Positions 36,715 through 48,030 of a stretch of DNA of 64,000 nt are shown here, piece by piece. The DNA is from Odontocerum albicorne. Taxonomy: Eukaryota; Arthropoda; Insecta; Trichoptera; Odontoceridae. The stretch lies in contig OX463842.1 of assembly GCA_949825065.1 (NCBI GenBank), positions 317,501-381,500 on the forward strand, in the 5' to 3' direction. Positions within the stretch are counted from its first letter, which is position 1, and each line of letters opens with the position of its first letter. A model generated the notes under the pieces. The model saw only the letters and a program-made list of their open reading frames with translations, made no database searches and was not told the origin of the DNA. Made by a program: the position numbers and the translations under genes.

Positions 36715-37180
36715 TCCTAATGGCATGTCAGGTCCCCCCAACGTTGATTATCACCTGAGAGTAAGCATCTTTGTCTCCGGCAGCCCGAAAGAGATCCCCA
36801 ACGCTCTCTATACCAGTCCAATCACGTATATTGCGGAGCCAGGAGATTTACCTCCTGCCAACACCTCTTCGACCCTCTATTTTGCCTTGGATGATCAAGT
36901 TCAGTAATTTGTACGTTTGTCTTCTAAGTTCATGACCCAAATAGGACACCTTTCGGATTTTAATATTAGTCAGCAACTCTCTATTAACTTTGTCTCTTTG
37001 AAGAGCCCTTGTGTTGCTGACCATATCCCTCCAGGTTATCCGTAGCATTCTCCAGTGTATCCACATTTCGAATGCTTCCGGTCAGTTCATACTACTAACT
37101 TTGAGGGTCCATGATTCCACTGCACGTAGGAACACTGACCAAACGTAGCACTTGACTGACCGTTGTCGAAGTTTCAAGTT
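36715..37180 (-). pseudogene. non-LTR retrotransposon ORF2 C-terminal remnant
   Basis: Minus frame from about 37066: MWIHWRMLRITWRDMVSNTR, then KIRKVSYLGHELRRQTYKLL, IQGKIEGRRGVGRRQISWLR and RDWTG. These match the AFEMW.YRR.L.I.W.D...N..VL and YLGHI.R....L...I..GKI.G.R..GR..ISWL.N.R.W motifs of R-type LINE tails. It is nearly intact at the 3' end but truncated at the 5' side. Confidence 0.8.
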
Positions 37181-37334
37181 TAGATTAACATCGCAGAATT
37201 GTTTATACCTAGATTAAAAAAAGTTTGTTGTTATTTTATAAACCAAACAAACAAAATAACAAAGTCATAGATTGATAAACACATTTTTCAGAAACGAAGC
37301 TTTATGACTTTTAACTTTGTTGACAACATAAATT
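37181..37334. other. intergenic
   Basis: AT-rich spacer, nothing recognised. Confidence 0.3.
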
Positions 37335-37400
37335 GACTTCCGTGACCTAGTTGATAAGACACCTGTCTTCCGACCCGGATATTGCGAGCTCAATTCCTTT
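37335..37400 (+). mobile_element. SINE-A head
   Basis: CTTCCGTGACCTAGTTGATA AGACACC with a degraded B box GCGAGCTCAATTCC. Confidence 0.65.
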
Positions 37401-38181
37401 CTCTAATTTTTTTCACAAGATATGTACTCTCCATATATGTTATGTTGAATCAATCTGGTGACAGTATACTCGTAACATATCATACATCCTTTAAGTTATA
37501 TTTTATGATCCTGGAATGGTTCTGAGAGGATCTCGTCTACTCTCACGGATATCGTATTTAGTAAATAGTAATCGAACTTAATTCACGCAGTGATATTTGT
37601 GAAGAGATTTTTACATATCAAAGATAATATTTTATTAAAATTGTTATTCGAGTCATATATTTATTATTCTTTTGAGCGGTTTTCGAGGCAATGTGCGTCG
37701 CGCAGCGAGGGAAAACATCCGGAGCAGGTAGAGCCGAGTTTAAAAGAATACCAATTACTGCTGAGAAAAGAAAAATTGTTTGCTTCCATAACTGCTACAG
37801 GTTAAGCTGAGCTGTTAACTTTTAGAAGAATAACCCGTATACGTATTGTAACAAGCTCTGACGACCTGTAAGAATATATTTTTCTGCAAACTTTATTTAG
37901 TTAAGTCCTATTGCATGGACACTAGAAACTAACCGGAGTAATAAATGCTCTCGTCCCAGAGGAATATCTTATCCCATACATTTAAAACTAGCGACCTTCT
38001 GCACGACATTTTGCCAGTCGAACCTCTTGCACGATTTTCGACTGACAAATAATATTTTATAAAATACAAAATGGTTTTGTGATTGCGTTTTTATTCCAAT
38101 TAATCAACAAATCTCGGTTTTTCCTATTTGAACCTTTTAATTTATTGCTGAGTATTGTGGCTTCACTGGTAACTTTTCAAG
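37401..38181. other. intergenic, nothing recognised
   Basis: One TACTCGTA at 37467. Confidence 0.3.
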
Positions 38182-38250
38182 ACGACCTCCGTGGTCTAGT
38201 GGATAAGACGCTGGACTTCCACCCCGCGGTTTCAGGTTTTATTATCCAAT
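38182..38250 (+). mobile_element. SINE-A head
   Basis: GACCTCCGTGGTCTAGTGGA TAAGACGCTGGACTTCC; the B box is damaged (GGTTTCAGGTTTT). Confidence 0.7.
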
Positions 38251-38429
38251 AGTACCCGAAATTAAAAAGGGTTCAATCTGATAAAATAATTTGTCGTTGT
38301 GTTGTATTTTTACGTACGGGAGTATAATCAACACGTGCGCTGACGAATTGCAAGCTCAGTGCCTACTTCAATGGTTCTAAACTTTGATGAATAAGGCCTA
38401 AGAAAATACCATTGTCTCCCAGTAACACT

Positions 38430-38840
38430 TTTTTTTTTAAGAATATTTATTCATTTTTCTCACATTTTATACAAGTTAAAAAAACTTAAATATACAAAAG
38501 TCTAAAAATAATAACAATACAAACGATAATTACTCGCTTCCCTGTAAAATGGCTCAGTTGTACCTCTAATTAAGAAGCTCAATCCTCAATGTATCCACCG
38601 AGATACGCTAGATATCAATATCGGAAAATTCATTCAACGAGGTCATTCCGTATGCGAGCGGTTTCGCTCCTAATATGGATATGTTGAGGGACACTATACC
38701 AATAAATGAAATAGTAACTTATCACACATTCTCTTCATTAACTTCTTTACTCCTTAAATAAGAGGGTGGCGTTGAAGGGCTGTCCTAGACATACCGTACG
38801 TCCCTTGGTCAGTCAAGCTCATCAGAGATTTTAATGGTAA
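38430..38840 (-). mobile_element. probable 5'-truncated LINE 3' end
   Basis: Minus reading ends GAGAAAAATGAATAAATATT then a poly(A) stretch (38430-38440), typical of a LINE tail. The preceding 350 bp show only a vaguely coding NPYGMTSLNEFSDIDI stretch. Confidence 0.35.
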
Positions 38841-39359
38841 TATATAAATCAATCGTACAGCGCTATTTTTTAAAATTAAATACCACTTAAAAACGTTTTT
38901 TTTTTAAATTTATTTGAATAATTTCAGGTCGAATACGGTCTGAGATTCTAATATTAAAACCAAGATGTTAAGACTTGATAAATGAACTATTTATAGAATG
39001 TTGACATCGGAAATTCTACCTCAGATGTTTGGATAGGCACACAAATATTGATGACGGTACGAAATGACACACGCCTCTTATTATTTTAAATATCATCCCC
39101 AAATATTTATCTCATGACATGACTTTCCAAGTAATTGCCACGGTCTGAAAATTTGAGGAGCTTTACACTGACTGTGAGCAGTCGCATAGCATACACATAT
39201 CCCAGTATTAGACTTGTATATCCCAGATTCAGGCATTTCTCGTTGAATATGTCCACTTTCGAAAAATGTAACCTGTTTTTAGAAAATATCTGTAAGTTGA
39301 CGTTGTCAATCAAAACTGTTTTGTATGGCAATAAAGTTATGCATTTACGTTGCATATAG
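38841..39359. other. intergenic, nothing recognised
   Basis: No feature supported. Confidence 0.3.
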
Positions 39360-39482
39360 TACAACTGTATTGCCATATGGAAATCTCTTACAACCAACCA
39401 AAAATATGTTAAACAAGCCTTAATGAAAACCAGCGGGGTAACAACTGGAATGGAATCCACAATCTCCGGGTTGGAAGACTAT
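39360..39482 (-). mobile_element. SINE-A, minus strand
   Basis: Tail TTGCCATATGGAAATCTCTT then ACAACCAACC..GTTAAACAAGCCTTAATGAAAACC and the inner head AATCCACAATCTCCGGGTTGG AAGAC. The outermost head is lost. Confidence 0.7.
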
Positions 39483-39550
39483 AAAAAATGGAAATGTTAA
39501 ATACGTAGTTTGCTAGATCAGTTCAATGGCGTTTTGGTAAACAAAGTAAT

Positions 39551-39603
39551 TAAAGGTAAACTTTGAATACATAAATTATTTATGTATTCAAAATTTACCT
39601 TTA
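39551..39603. repeat. hairpin
   Basis: AAAGGTAAACTTTGAATACATAAA pairs with its near-exact complement from 39580 across a 4-5-nt loop; one mismatch. Confidence 0.8.
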
Positions 39604-39699
39604 GAATTTACGTGAGGTCTGTATTTCAGGAATACAAGTGTTGCAAAACTTCAAACTGACAAATAAGTAATTGATGACTTGTACCTCTTTACCAAAACG

Positions 39700-39925
39700 T
39701 CATTGAGTTGTATAAGGTATTTCAGGTCGAGTGTTATCTTATGATGTCGATGTTTCGAAAACGTTACAGTTTTCATCTTCAGGGCTTGTTTGTAGTCAAG
39801 ATCAACTGAACTAAAGATTTCTGGTAAGTTTATTACAAACATGCTCTGAAGATGAAAGCTGCAACATTTTCGAAATGTCGGCATCATAAGCCAAACCATG
39901 CGGAATAACACCTTACACAACCGAC
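39700..39925. mobile_element. foldback family 2, complete inverted repeat
   Basis: Left arm TTATGATGTCGATGTTTCGA..ACAGTTTTCATCTTCAGGGC and right arm GCTCTGAAGATGAAAGCTGC..ATTTTCGAAATGTCGGCATCATAAG are about 95 bp each and inverted, with GTTGTATAAGG / CCTTACACAAC near the outer ends. Single arms occur at 58325 and 59325. Confidence 0.75.
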
Positions 39926-41103
39926 ACAAACAATGAGCGAAACTTCAAAACTTATATTAGATATTTTTACTAGATATTTTTGTATTTGATAGTTATTTAT
40001 GGATTGAACAGTTTACCATAATATATCTAAGATGAGACGGAGGGCTGGAAGTAATTACTGTATAGCAATAATCCCGCTAGATGTACAATGTAAAGTCACG
40101 TATACGAGTATAAGGAATTAAAATAATATAAATAAATTTATTTTGAATCTTCAAATCGAAAAAAAAATCTAATTATTATTCAATGTTCTATCATTTAATT
40201 CTACGTTCCGCTCGCATTACACATGCATTTCATATCAAACTGCAAAAATGCGAGTTCAGAACTGAGGGGAACGTTCGAAAGAATCAGAGAAAGGGAGGCA
40301 CTCCAGATGTTGGGACTTCAGTGGGGTACGGCAGAGCCAGGGTACAGCCCCCAGGAGAGACGATAGACGGAGGAAGGCTCACTTGATCATATACGATTCA
40401 TCCTTCGTCCATAAAAATAAAGTTTAATTCCGTAGTGCGCGTTAGTTGCCAATAATGCGGAGTGCGGCGCTCGAATCCCGAGGCGGCCACTTTCCGAACC
40501 AGGAGCAAACTCCCATCTCAAATACTTTAATCCTTCAAATCACAACCAGACGCCGTATCATATCCTTTTTCGAGCGGTGTCTTCATTTTATTGGTTGTTT
40601 ATACGTGTTTCATCGTATACGCACGGTAAACGAACCGATTTTCAATCGAGCTAATATTATAAGTAGTAATGTTGCGCCGAGTCAACTGGTTATTTCCAAC
40701 TTTTCTTTCGACAGTATCTTTCAGACTTTCATAAAGAGCTTTCGAAGAAAACGTCCTTTTATACGTGTAAGATTTTATTATTTTTGACGCGTGTGTATAA
40801 CGCTGTAAGAATAATAAGAGTAGATTGGTGAAAAAAATACGTTCAGGGAACATCCTGATTGTGTTGGGACCTCTAACAGCTCGGCTCTCCACTCGGGAAG
40901 GAACTCGCAGCATCTGGGATACTGGAGCTCATCCTTTTCCCTCTTCAATCTTCACTCCTTACTCCTTATTCCTTTATACTGCTACTTAAAAAAAATAACT
41001 TCCCCTGCTGTAAAATTATCGGTTATCTATCTTTATTTGACACAGGACGGAAAGTTTTATTTTTTAAACCGGATTCTTACCTAAGACAGGATTGAGATAT
41101 TTC
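39926..41103. other. intergenic with unassigned open frames
   Basis: Plus ORF 40446-40787 and the overlapping minus ORF 40599-40913 match no family I know and shadow each other. One ATACGAGTAT at 40102. Confidence 0.25.
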
Positions 41104-41290
41104 GTTGTATATAGTGGAACCTGGCGAGTTTATTGCCACGCCGCAGTCGATTCCCATTTTCCAGAAATGTGCTTAACGAGCTTCAAGTGAAAACAAAATT
41201 GGAAAACATTAAAAAAAAACTTGAATTTGAAATAAAACCGACGCCTTCCGGATCGGAAGAAACGCGTCTTATTAATTAGATTTCGCAGGC
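41104..41290 (-). mobile_element. SINE-A, minus strand, near full length
   Basis: CCTGGCGAGTTTATTGCCAC (tail), GTGCTTAACGAGCTTCAAGTGAAAAC, then CGACGCCTTCCGGATCGGAA and CGCGTCTTATTAATTAGATT (diverged A box). Confidence 0.7.
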
Positions 41291-41339
41291 ACAATATCTC
41301 TGATCATTAGCTAATTTCAGATAAGTTGAAATTATACTT

Positions 41340-41640
41340 AAATATTTGAGAACTTTAAAATTCGGTGTCTCCCTGTTTATTGAATAAAGCTCGTAAATTA
41401 ATATGATATGACGCGTAAGTTTATTGAAAATCACATATGTTTAAATATTTAAGATGGTGGACATTCGACGATTGTCTGTTTATTGAGTTATAACTATAAA
41501 CATTGAAAACTCGGTGTCTTCTTGTTTATCGAGTCAACTCCTTAAGTTTATTTGAATTGGATATAATATTTAAATATTTGAGACATTGGAAACTCTGCGT
41601 CCAGACATTAAAAACAACTCTCGTATCAATAATTGAAGAC
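41340..41640. repeat. old diverged direct repeat, about 110-bp unit
   Basis: TAAATATTTGAGA..TTCGGTGTCTCCCTGTTTATTGA near 41341 is echoed near 41440 and 41505-41540 and again at 41570-41600 with many changes. Confidence 0.5.
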
Positions 41641-42007
41641 TATATTATATAGGGTCGTTCAAATTGAGCGCATTCATTGGTCGTCCTATCCCTCAGAGAG
41701 ATATTTAACATTCTTTTCTCCATGGCCCTCACCATGAGTTGATATATAGTATTATATTACATATGGCATAGTATTATATATTATTCAGTTTGTTTTCGGA
41801 AATAAAGTTAATAATATGAGGCAAACGTTTATTCCTAATTCATAACTGAATAAATTTCTATTCTTAAAATGACTATAATATAACCAGATCACCTTGAAAA
41901 ACATTTGAATAGGTTTTATAATTGGTTAAGAGACAGGTTGTATAATATCGGCTTACTTGGTGTTTGCGAGGGCGGGGATGATGGCGAGGGCGGGTAGAGT
42001 AAATCCA
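41641..42007. other. intergenic, nothing recognised
   Basis: No feature supported. Confidence 0.3.
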
Positions 42008-42150
42008 AGCTAGCGGTGCTCAGTGGGCAGGGGGTGGCCGCTGCAGAGGTCCCAGGTTCCGGGTCCCGGGTCCAGGACAGGGGGTAGGTATCTGTAACAC
42101 CTTCAGTAATTAAGATTTAATCCCTGCCGGTAGCGGCCACGGCAACCCTG
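42008..42150 (+). mobile_element. tRNA-like SINE head, weak
   Basis: AGCGGTGCTCAGTGGGCAG may be an A box and GGTTCCGGGTCCCGG a degraded B box; GC-rich, with TAGCGGCCACGGCAACCCTG downstream. Single copy in the window. Confidence 0.35.
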
Positions 42151-42244
42151 CCTTACTCTCAGGATTGTCACATTTTCGTTTGAATAATCCAAGTTAGGAA
42201 TAACCTAACATAACAACTCGTGAAATATTTTCCTCTACATCCAT

Positions 42245-43180
42245 ACATACAATCACGCCGTCGTTCTGTCGAAGTAGATAGAGAAAACGAGCGCCAGACT
42301 TTCTGATATCGATATAAATCAGTCACCTCTTCCATATTCATGTTACACCTTCTAATATAATTTCTACGATTTCTCTCACTTCATACATTCCCTTCTTTTA
42401 AAATATTATTTAATTAATTAATTTATTTATTTTCTCAAAACAGGCTAAGCCCAATTTAACTGAAAAATATGGTACAAGAAATGTTAACATTAAAAATAAA
42501 GAAAAATTATCATATATAAAATAAAAAATAATGCATATGCATACAGTCACTTAAATGCGTTGATGAGTGCTTTCTAACGCGCTCAATCTTAGAAGAAAAT
42601 TAACTTTTGCTTTTGGTAATGTGATACAAAATATGTCAATATCAGAAGCAGTCCCGTTCAGAAGAGTTGAGGCCCTTCCAACAGGCATAGCGGCTGGAAG
42701 ACCCGTTCTTGCGTATGTTATTGTGAACAGTTCTTGCCGGCGCAGTCTAGTGTAATTGTTAGGAACATTTAACGCTAATCTCTGTAGTAATGCTGGACAC
42801 CTCGCAGCTCCTCGAACGAGTTTGACAACGTATACCAGGAGACGCAGATCTCTTCTTACGATCAAAGTGGCCGAGTGCCCTGTCAAGAGCTGGAATCGTG
42901 CCACTGTGTCCGAAGCAGATTGACACGTTGGGCTCCCACATTAACTACGTTCAGCCAGTCATATCTTGGACCGAATCCGTATTCATAACATCCCTTTTTA
43001 GTGTTGTCCAAGAATGTGAACTTTGTTTTGAGTATCTCCTAGCTCTCACGCGGTGTGTATGATAAGGAAACAGTGTTATTCACTCGATCCAACCATACTT
43101 TCCTTGGTTTTCCTTTACCTCGCCTATAGCTCACATTAGCACATTATATTTGTTTTGTTTGTCTTTGTTCATTCATTTTT
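42245..43180 (-). pseudogene. non-LTR 3' end interrupted by a nested LINE
   Basis: The 3' block at 42250-42400 (GTCGAAGTAGATAGAGAAAA, ATTTCTACGATTTCTC) and its continuation at 43076-43180 (CACTCGATCCAACCATACTT, CCTTGGTTTTCC) are contiguous in the relatives at 14500-14710 and 29065-29335. They are separated here by the insert at 42412-43073. Confidence 0.75.
42412..43073 (-). mobile_element. nested 5'-truncated LINE with ORF2 C-terminus
   Basis: Minus strand: FGPRYDWLNVVNVGAQ-like start near 42965, then a frame of about 117 codons (42904 to 42551) reading LVYVVKLVRGAARCPALLQR, NVPNNYTRLRRQELF and ASTLLNGTASDIDIF, ending in the TAAATAAATTAATTAA-type tail at 42412. The motif set matches the jockey-type C-terminal region common in insects (LVRG...CP.LL..L.LNVP...LR...LF). 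TTATT borders both sides (about 42407 and 43074), consistent with a 5-bp duplication. Confidence 0.75.
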
Positions 43181-43184
43181 TTAA

Positions 43185-43540
43185 AATAATTTTGCAATAC
43201 ATACACGTAATAAGGTCTCACAACTTATCAAGTTATTGAGAATTTTCGTAAGAATAATTAAACAATAACGAACTATCCATTAAACAATAACAACCGATTT
43301 TCACATATTTGCATGTTTTATATAAAATTGACATCTCCAACACTTTAGAAAATGTTTTTAAATAAAGTATTTTGAGCTTTCGTAGTAATGGCAGTTAGTT
43401 GTTTTAGCTAAACAGATATTCTTATTCATAATTTTTATTTCTTGTCGCTGTATATTTTCTTTAAGCTTTGTGTGTAATTGGGTGGAACCTTTATATATAA
43501 GCTTTATAATATAAATAATGATCTACGTTGATCGTTTAAA
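43185..43540. other. intergenic, nothing recognised
   Basis: AT-rich, no feature. Confidence 0.3.
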
Positions 43541-43905
43541 CTGAGACCTACTTACCATATACGTGTATGGTGTATCCATGCTAATCTTCGCAACCGTATG
43601 TAGCTGGTAATTAGTAATTGTTAATTTTTTAACTGAGACCTACTTACCATATACGTGTATGGTGTACCCACGCTAATCTTCGCAACCGTATGTAGCTGGT
43701 AATTAGTAATTGTTAATTTTTTAACTGAGACCTACTTACCATATACGTGTATGGTGTACCCACGCTAATCTTCGCAACCGTATGTAGCTGGTAATTAGTA
43801 ATTGTTAATTTTTAAACTGAGACCTACTTACCATATACGTGTATGGTGTATCCATGCTAATCTTCGCAACCTTGTGTAGCTGGTAATTAGTGATTGTTAA
43901 TGTTT
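43541..43905. repeat. 92-bp tandem array x 4, each with a palindrome
   Basis: CTGAGACCTACTTACCATAT starts at 43541, 43633, 43725 and 43817. Each unit contains ACCATATACGTGTATGGT, a near-perfect 18-bp palindrome. Confidence 0.96.
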
Positions 43906-44099
43906 AAGTTTCTTATTAAAACCCGAACACTCTTCTGCATCCTGTTTTAGGTCTGCAAAGTATTTTTTGTAATATTCCGTTACTTTTTTTGGTTAATGAG
44001 TTCTAAATTAACCAAAAAAAATCACAATTATGGATAAAGGAATCGTTATATGCGTGTTTGATTTTTTTAGTATCTTATCCGTATCCACTTAGAAGAATA
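43906..44099. other. spacer
   Basis: AT-rich, nothing recognised. Confidence 0.3.
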
Positions 44100-44560
44100 T
44101 ATTGAGTGAAATAATACTACATGACGTGATTAGGGACGAATGTGAACTCAAGACAGATGTGTAGAGTAAGGTGAAGAAGACAGATATGTAGAGTAAGGTG
44201 AAGAAGACAGATGTGTAGAGTAAGGTGAAGAAGACATATATGTAGAGTAAGGTGAAGAAGAGCATTCAGATATGGTTTGGGCACGTGAAACGAATGAATG
44301 AAGGAAGAACAACCAAACAAATGTACAGCGCAAATATGAGTGAAAGACGTGATAGAGGAAGACCATGGAAGTATGTGTATGGTCGGTTGGAAGTGTATGA
44401 TGTTTTAAAGGTGGAAAAAATCAGAGAAATCGTAGGAGTTGAATTAAAAGGTATAAGTATGTTTTATAGGAAGATGCATATGTATATCGCGATATAAAAG
44501 TCTGGCGTTTTCTTCTATCTACCTACCTCGACAGGGACACGAAGTATTAATATTTATATA
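44100..44560 (+). pseudogene. non-LTR retrotransposon ORF2 C-terminus and 3' end
   Basis: Plus frame RDECELKTDV, then the 27-bp array, then SIQIWFGHVKRMNEGRTTKQ, MYSANMSERRDRGRPWKYVY and VEKIREIVGVE. These are the thumb, WFGHV.RM and RGRP..Y segments of the LINE family also seen at 14500, 20340, 28905 and 42245. The 3' UTR (GCGATATAAAAGTCTGGCGT..CGACAGGGACACG) follows. Best reference copy of this family in the window. Confidence 0.8.
44152..44262. repeat. 27-bp tandem array x 4 inside LINE coding sequence
   Basis: ACAGATGTGTAGAGTAAGGT + GAAGAAG, repeated between the ECELKTDV and WFGHV codons. Reads TDV-stop-SKVKK; compare ECELKVNVLSKRC at 20540. Growth by in-frame multiples of 3. Confidence 0.92.
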
Positions 44561-44958
44561 TGTATTTGTGACTTTATTTGTAAAAAAAATATATAATTTT
44601 AAATGTTTAATGAGTAAAATATAGTAGCATCTCCCTGATTTAGTGAAAATGTTGAAAATAAATGGAAAATAAAAGAGAATTACAGCGAGGATTAGAGAAG
44701 GGATTAAAAGAGGGGAAATGTATGAAACTCTTTCTAGTACGAACATTTTTCATTAACTCGGCCCGCAGGCACGTTTGTTTGCACGGCCTGGTCAGCTGAT
44801 CCGCTACCCACATTCCCACCCTCCTCTACCACTCCCTACCAGCTGCAGCTGCAGAGCCCAGACCTGCGCTTCTCTGGAGTCTCCCATCCTGCGTGTATCG
44901 GAAGACTTAATCTGGTGACAACGCTGATGGAGCCGATATCGATACCGATATACAGATA
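44561..44958. other. intergenic, partly GC-rich
   Basis: 44760-44930 is GC-rich (AGCTGCAGCTGCAGAG, CACCCTCCTCTACCACTCCC) against an AT-rich background; no ORF of note. Could be regulatory or old exon sequence. Confidence 0.3.
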
Positions 44959-45763
44959 CAGGCGGCCCTCGACATTCGCACATTCTACTTTCGCGCAATT
45001 CGATATTTCGCACATTTTTTTAAATTCAAATTTTTAAAGATTTTAGTCGATAATGCAAAAATTGTTTACTTCCATGCAATCGCTCCAACTTTTTTGGAAG
45101 AACTATAATATATGGAAGGCAATAAACGATATTGGAGACTCGTGGGCTGAAATAAAATAATCAACAATGAAAGGTTCCTGGAAACAATTATGCCCACAAA
45201 TGATGAGTGATTTTATAAATTCTGAAGAAACTCCGGAAACCATCACATATGAAATAGTTAGCCTAATGAATGAAACAAACTTGGACGTCAACAACGAAGA
45301 TGTTAATGATTTGATTGAAACTCAGTACCTCTGTCAAATGAATACTTAATTAATCAAAAATATGAATGAAGTTTTCATGCATCTTGACAAATTTGTGACT
45401 ATCACGGAAGAATGTGATCCCAATGGAGAACGTATATCTCAAGTACGTAGGCTATTGAGAAAGACACAGCATGTTATAGAACTCTTTATCAAGAAAATAA
45501 AAAAAAGGTCGATATTCAACTAACTCTTGACAAGTTTATAGATAAAACACCTGAAAGCACTTAAACACGTCTCGTTAACTTAATTATGTACATTGATATA
45601 TAAATATTGTTAATATATTATTGATAAATAAATATTAAAATTGATAAATAAATATTTTAAAATAGAATTTTTGATATTCTTTCTACATCCCTCTACTTTC
45701 GAACATTCAACATTCGCACACATTTTCAGGACCAAATTTTGTGCGAAAGTCTAGGGCCGCCTG
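44959..45763 (+). mobile_element. pogo/Tigger-like DNA transposon, internally deleted
   Basis: Ends CAGGCGGCCCTCGACATTCG and, inverted at 45740-45763, CAGGCGGCCCTAGACTTTCG, flanked by TA (44957-44958; 45764-45765). The TIR style matches Tigger. At 805 bp it is far shorter than an autonomous copy of about 2.5 kb and keeps only the 3' third of the transposase. Confidence 0.9.
45110..45560 (+). pseudogene. Tigger/jerky-type transposase C-terminal remnant
   Basis: Plus frame: YIWKAINDIGDSWAEIK, stop, STMKGSWKQLCPQMMSDFIN, then an acidic EEDVNDL-type stretch and, after a stop at 45350, MNEVFMHLDKFVTITEECD. This is the I..AW..V...T..N.WKKLWP segment and acidic tail of the TIGD family. The DDE catalytic part and CENP-B-like DNA-binding domain are absent. 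Confidence 0.8.
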
Positions 45764-45984
45764 TATTCCAAAGGGAGCGTTGCGTCGCTTCTGGTACGTT
45801 GAAGGGGTTTAATTCAATTACACATAATATATTGTATTTGTTATTCAAAGTTATTATACTTACGAGTATTTCTTAATTTATTTTAAATACTTCAACGCAT
45901 CATTTGGTTAGTTTATTGCTAAAAAGCAATTTATCTGACCAATCGTAAACTCATTTAATAATTTCGTGTTTGATGTACGAGTAT
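45764..45984. other. spacer
   Basis: Two TACGAGTA sites (45861, 45976). Confidence 0.3.
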
Positions 45985-46240
45985 TATTAATAATTAAGGC
46001 ATTTATTAACTCTTGAGGATTAAATACAATGTAATTTGTTTAATAAAACACTGTTTTTTCACTAACGCCAACGGTATAACCCTGCCCTGCCAGTTTCAAG
46101 GTATAAATGTTTGCTATTTTTGCCATACTCGCATTCAATATATGATTTAAAGTTAAGACAACATTGTTAGGAATTAAAAATATTGTAATTAGTTTGATAC
46201 CCCGCTGTTTTATTCACTTAAGATAATGCTAAGGTCATAC
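45985..46240. mobile_element. foldback family 1, diverged copies
   Basis: TTAAGGCATTTATTAACTCT, AATACAATGTAATTTGTTTA and AACGGTATAACCCTGCC at 45990-46095, with a second partial set at 46150-46240 (AATTAAAAATATTGTAATTAGTTTGATACC). Confidence 0.6.
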
Positions 46241-46410
46241 CATTATCTTAAATGAAAAAAAAAACCATTAAACAAATCACAAAACTTTGGTTTTCGGTGT
46301 TGGGTGAAAGATTTATATTTGAGCTTATAATTAAAATAAAATAGTAAAACAAAGAATTGGAAGTTCCGAAAAATGACACGAATCGTCTGATTAAAATTGA
46401 TCAAAATAAC

Positions 46411-48030
46411 ATTTTCACCTCAGAATAGGAGATATGAGTGGATATTGCGAACAACGATAATGGAGAAATACAGGAACAAGTAACTCAGAGAAGTGATTTT
46501 TATTTTAGTTCCATGTTTACATAATAACACTCTAGACAAAATAACATTTTCACCTCAGAATAGGAGATATGAGTGGATATTGCGAACAACGATAATGGAG
46601 AAATACAGGAACAAGTAACTCAGAGAAGTGATTTTTATTTTAGTTCCATGTTTACATAATAACACTCTAGACAAAATAACATTTTCACCTCAGAATAGGA
46701 GATATGAGTGGATATTGCGAACAACGATAATGGAGAAATACAGGAACAAGTAACTCAGAGAAGTGATTTTTATTTTAGTTCCATGTTTACATAATAACAC
46801 TCTAGACAAAATAACATTTTCACCTCAGAATAGGAGATATGAGTGGATATTGCGAACAACGATAATGGAGAAATACAGGAACAAGTAACTCAGAGAAGTG
46901 ATTTTTATTTTAGTTCCATGTTTACATAATAACACTCTAGACAAAATAACATTTTCACCTCAGAATAGGAGATATGAGTGGATATTGCGAACAACGATAA
47001 TGGAGAAATACAGGAACAAGTAACTCAGAGAAGTGATTTTTATTTTAGTTCCATGTTTACATAATAACACTCTAGACAAAATAACATTTTCACCTCAGAA
47101 TAGGAGATATGAGTGGATATTGCGAACAACGATAATGGAGAAATACAGGAACAAGTAACTCAGAGAAGTGATTTTTATTTTAGTTCCATGTTTACATAAT
47201 AACACTCTAGACAAAATAACATTTTCACCTCAGAATAGGAGATATGAGTGGATATTGCGAACAACGATAATGGAGAAATACAGGAACAAGTAACTCAGAG
47301 AAGTGATTTTTATTTTAGTTCCATGTTTACATAATAACACTCTAGACAAAATAACATTTTCACCTCAGAATAGGAGATATGAGTGGATATTGCGAACAAC
47401 GATAATGGAGAAATACAGGAACAAGTAACTCAGAGAAGTGATTTTTATTTTAGTTCCATGTTTACATAATAACACTCTAGACAAAATAACATTTTCACCT
47501 CAGAATAGGAGATATGAGTGGATATTGCGAACAACGATAATGGAGAAATACAGGAACAAGTAACTCAGAGAAGTGATTTTTATTTTAGTTCCATGTTTAC
47601 ATAATAACACTCTAGACAAAATAACATTTTCACCTCAGAATAGGAGATATGAGTGGATATTGCGAACAACGATAATGGAGAAATACAGGAACAAGTAACT
47701 CAGAGAAGTGATTTTTATTTTAGTTCCATGTTTACATAATAACACTCTAGACAAAATAACATTTTCACCTCAGAATAGGAGATATGAGTGGATATTGCGA
47801 ACAACGATAATGGAGAAATACAGGAACAAGTAACTCAGAGAAGTGATTTTTATTTTAGTTCCATGTTTACATAATAACACTCTAGACAAAATAACATTTT
47901 CACCTCAGAATAGGAGATATGAGTGGATATTGCGAACAACGATAATGGAGAAATACAGGAACAAGTAACTCAGAGAAGTGATTTTTATTTTAGTTCCATG
48001 TTTACATAATAACACTCTAGACAAAATAAA
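46411..48030. repeat. 135-bp satellite x 12, apparently identical units
   Basis: ATTTTCACCTCAGAATAGGA starts at 46411, 46546, 46681 and then every 135 bp to 47896; total 1620 bp = 12 x 135. Comparing lines 540 bp apart shows no differences. The flanks share CAAAATAA with the unit end. No ORF of note. Confidence 0.98.

Noticed and set aside
46411..48030. Coding repeat of 45 residues per unit
   Set aside because: The period is divisible by 3, but stops occur in each unit in the frames examined.
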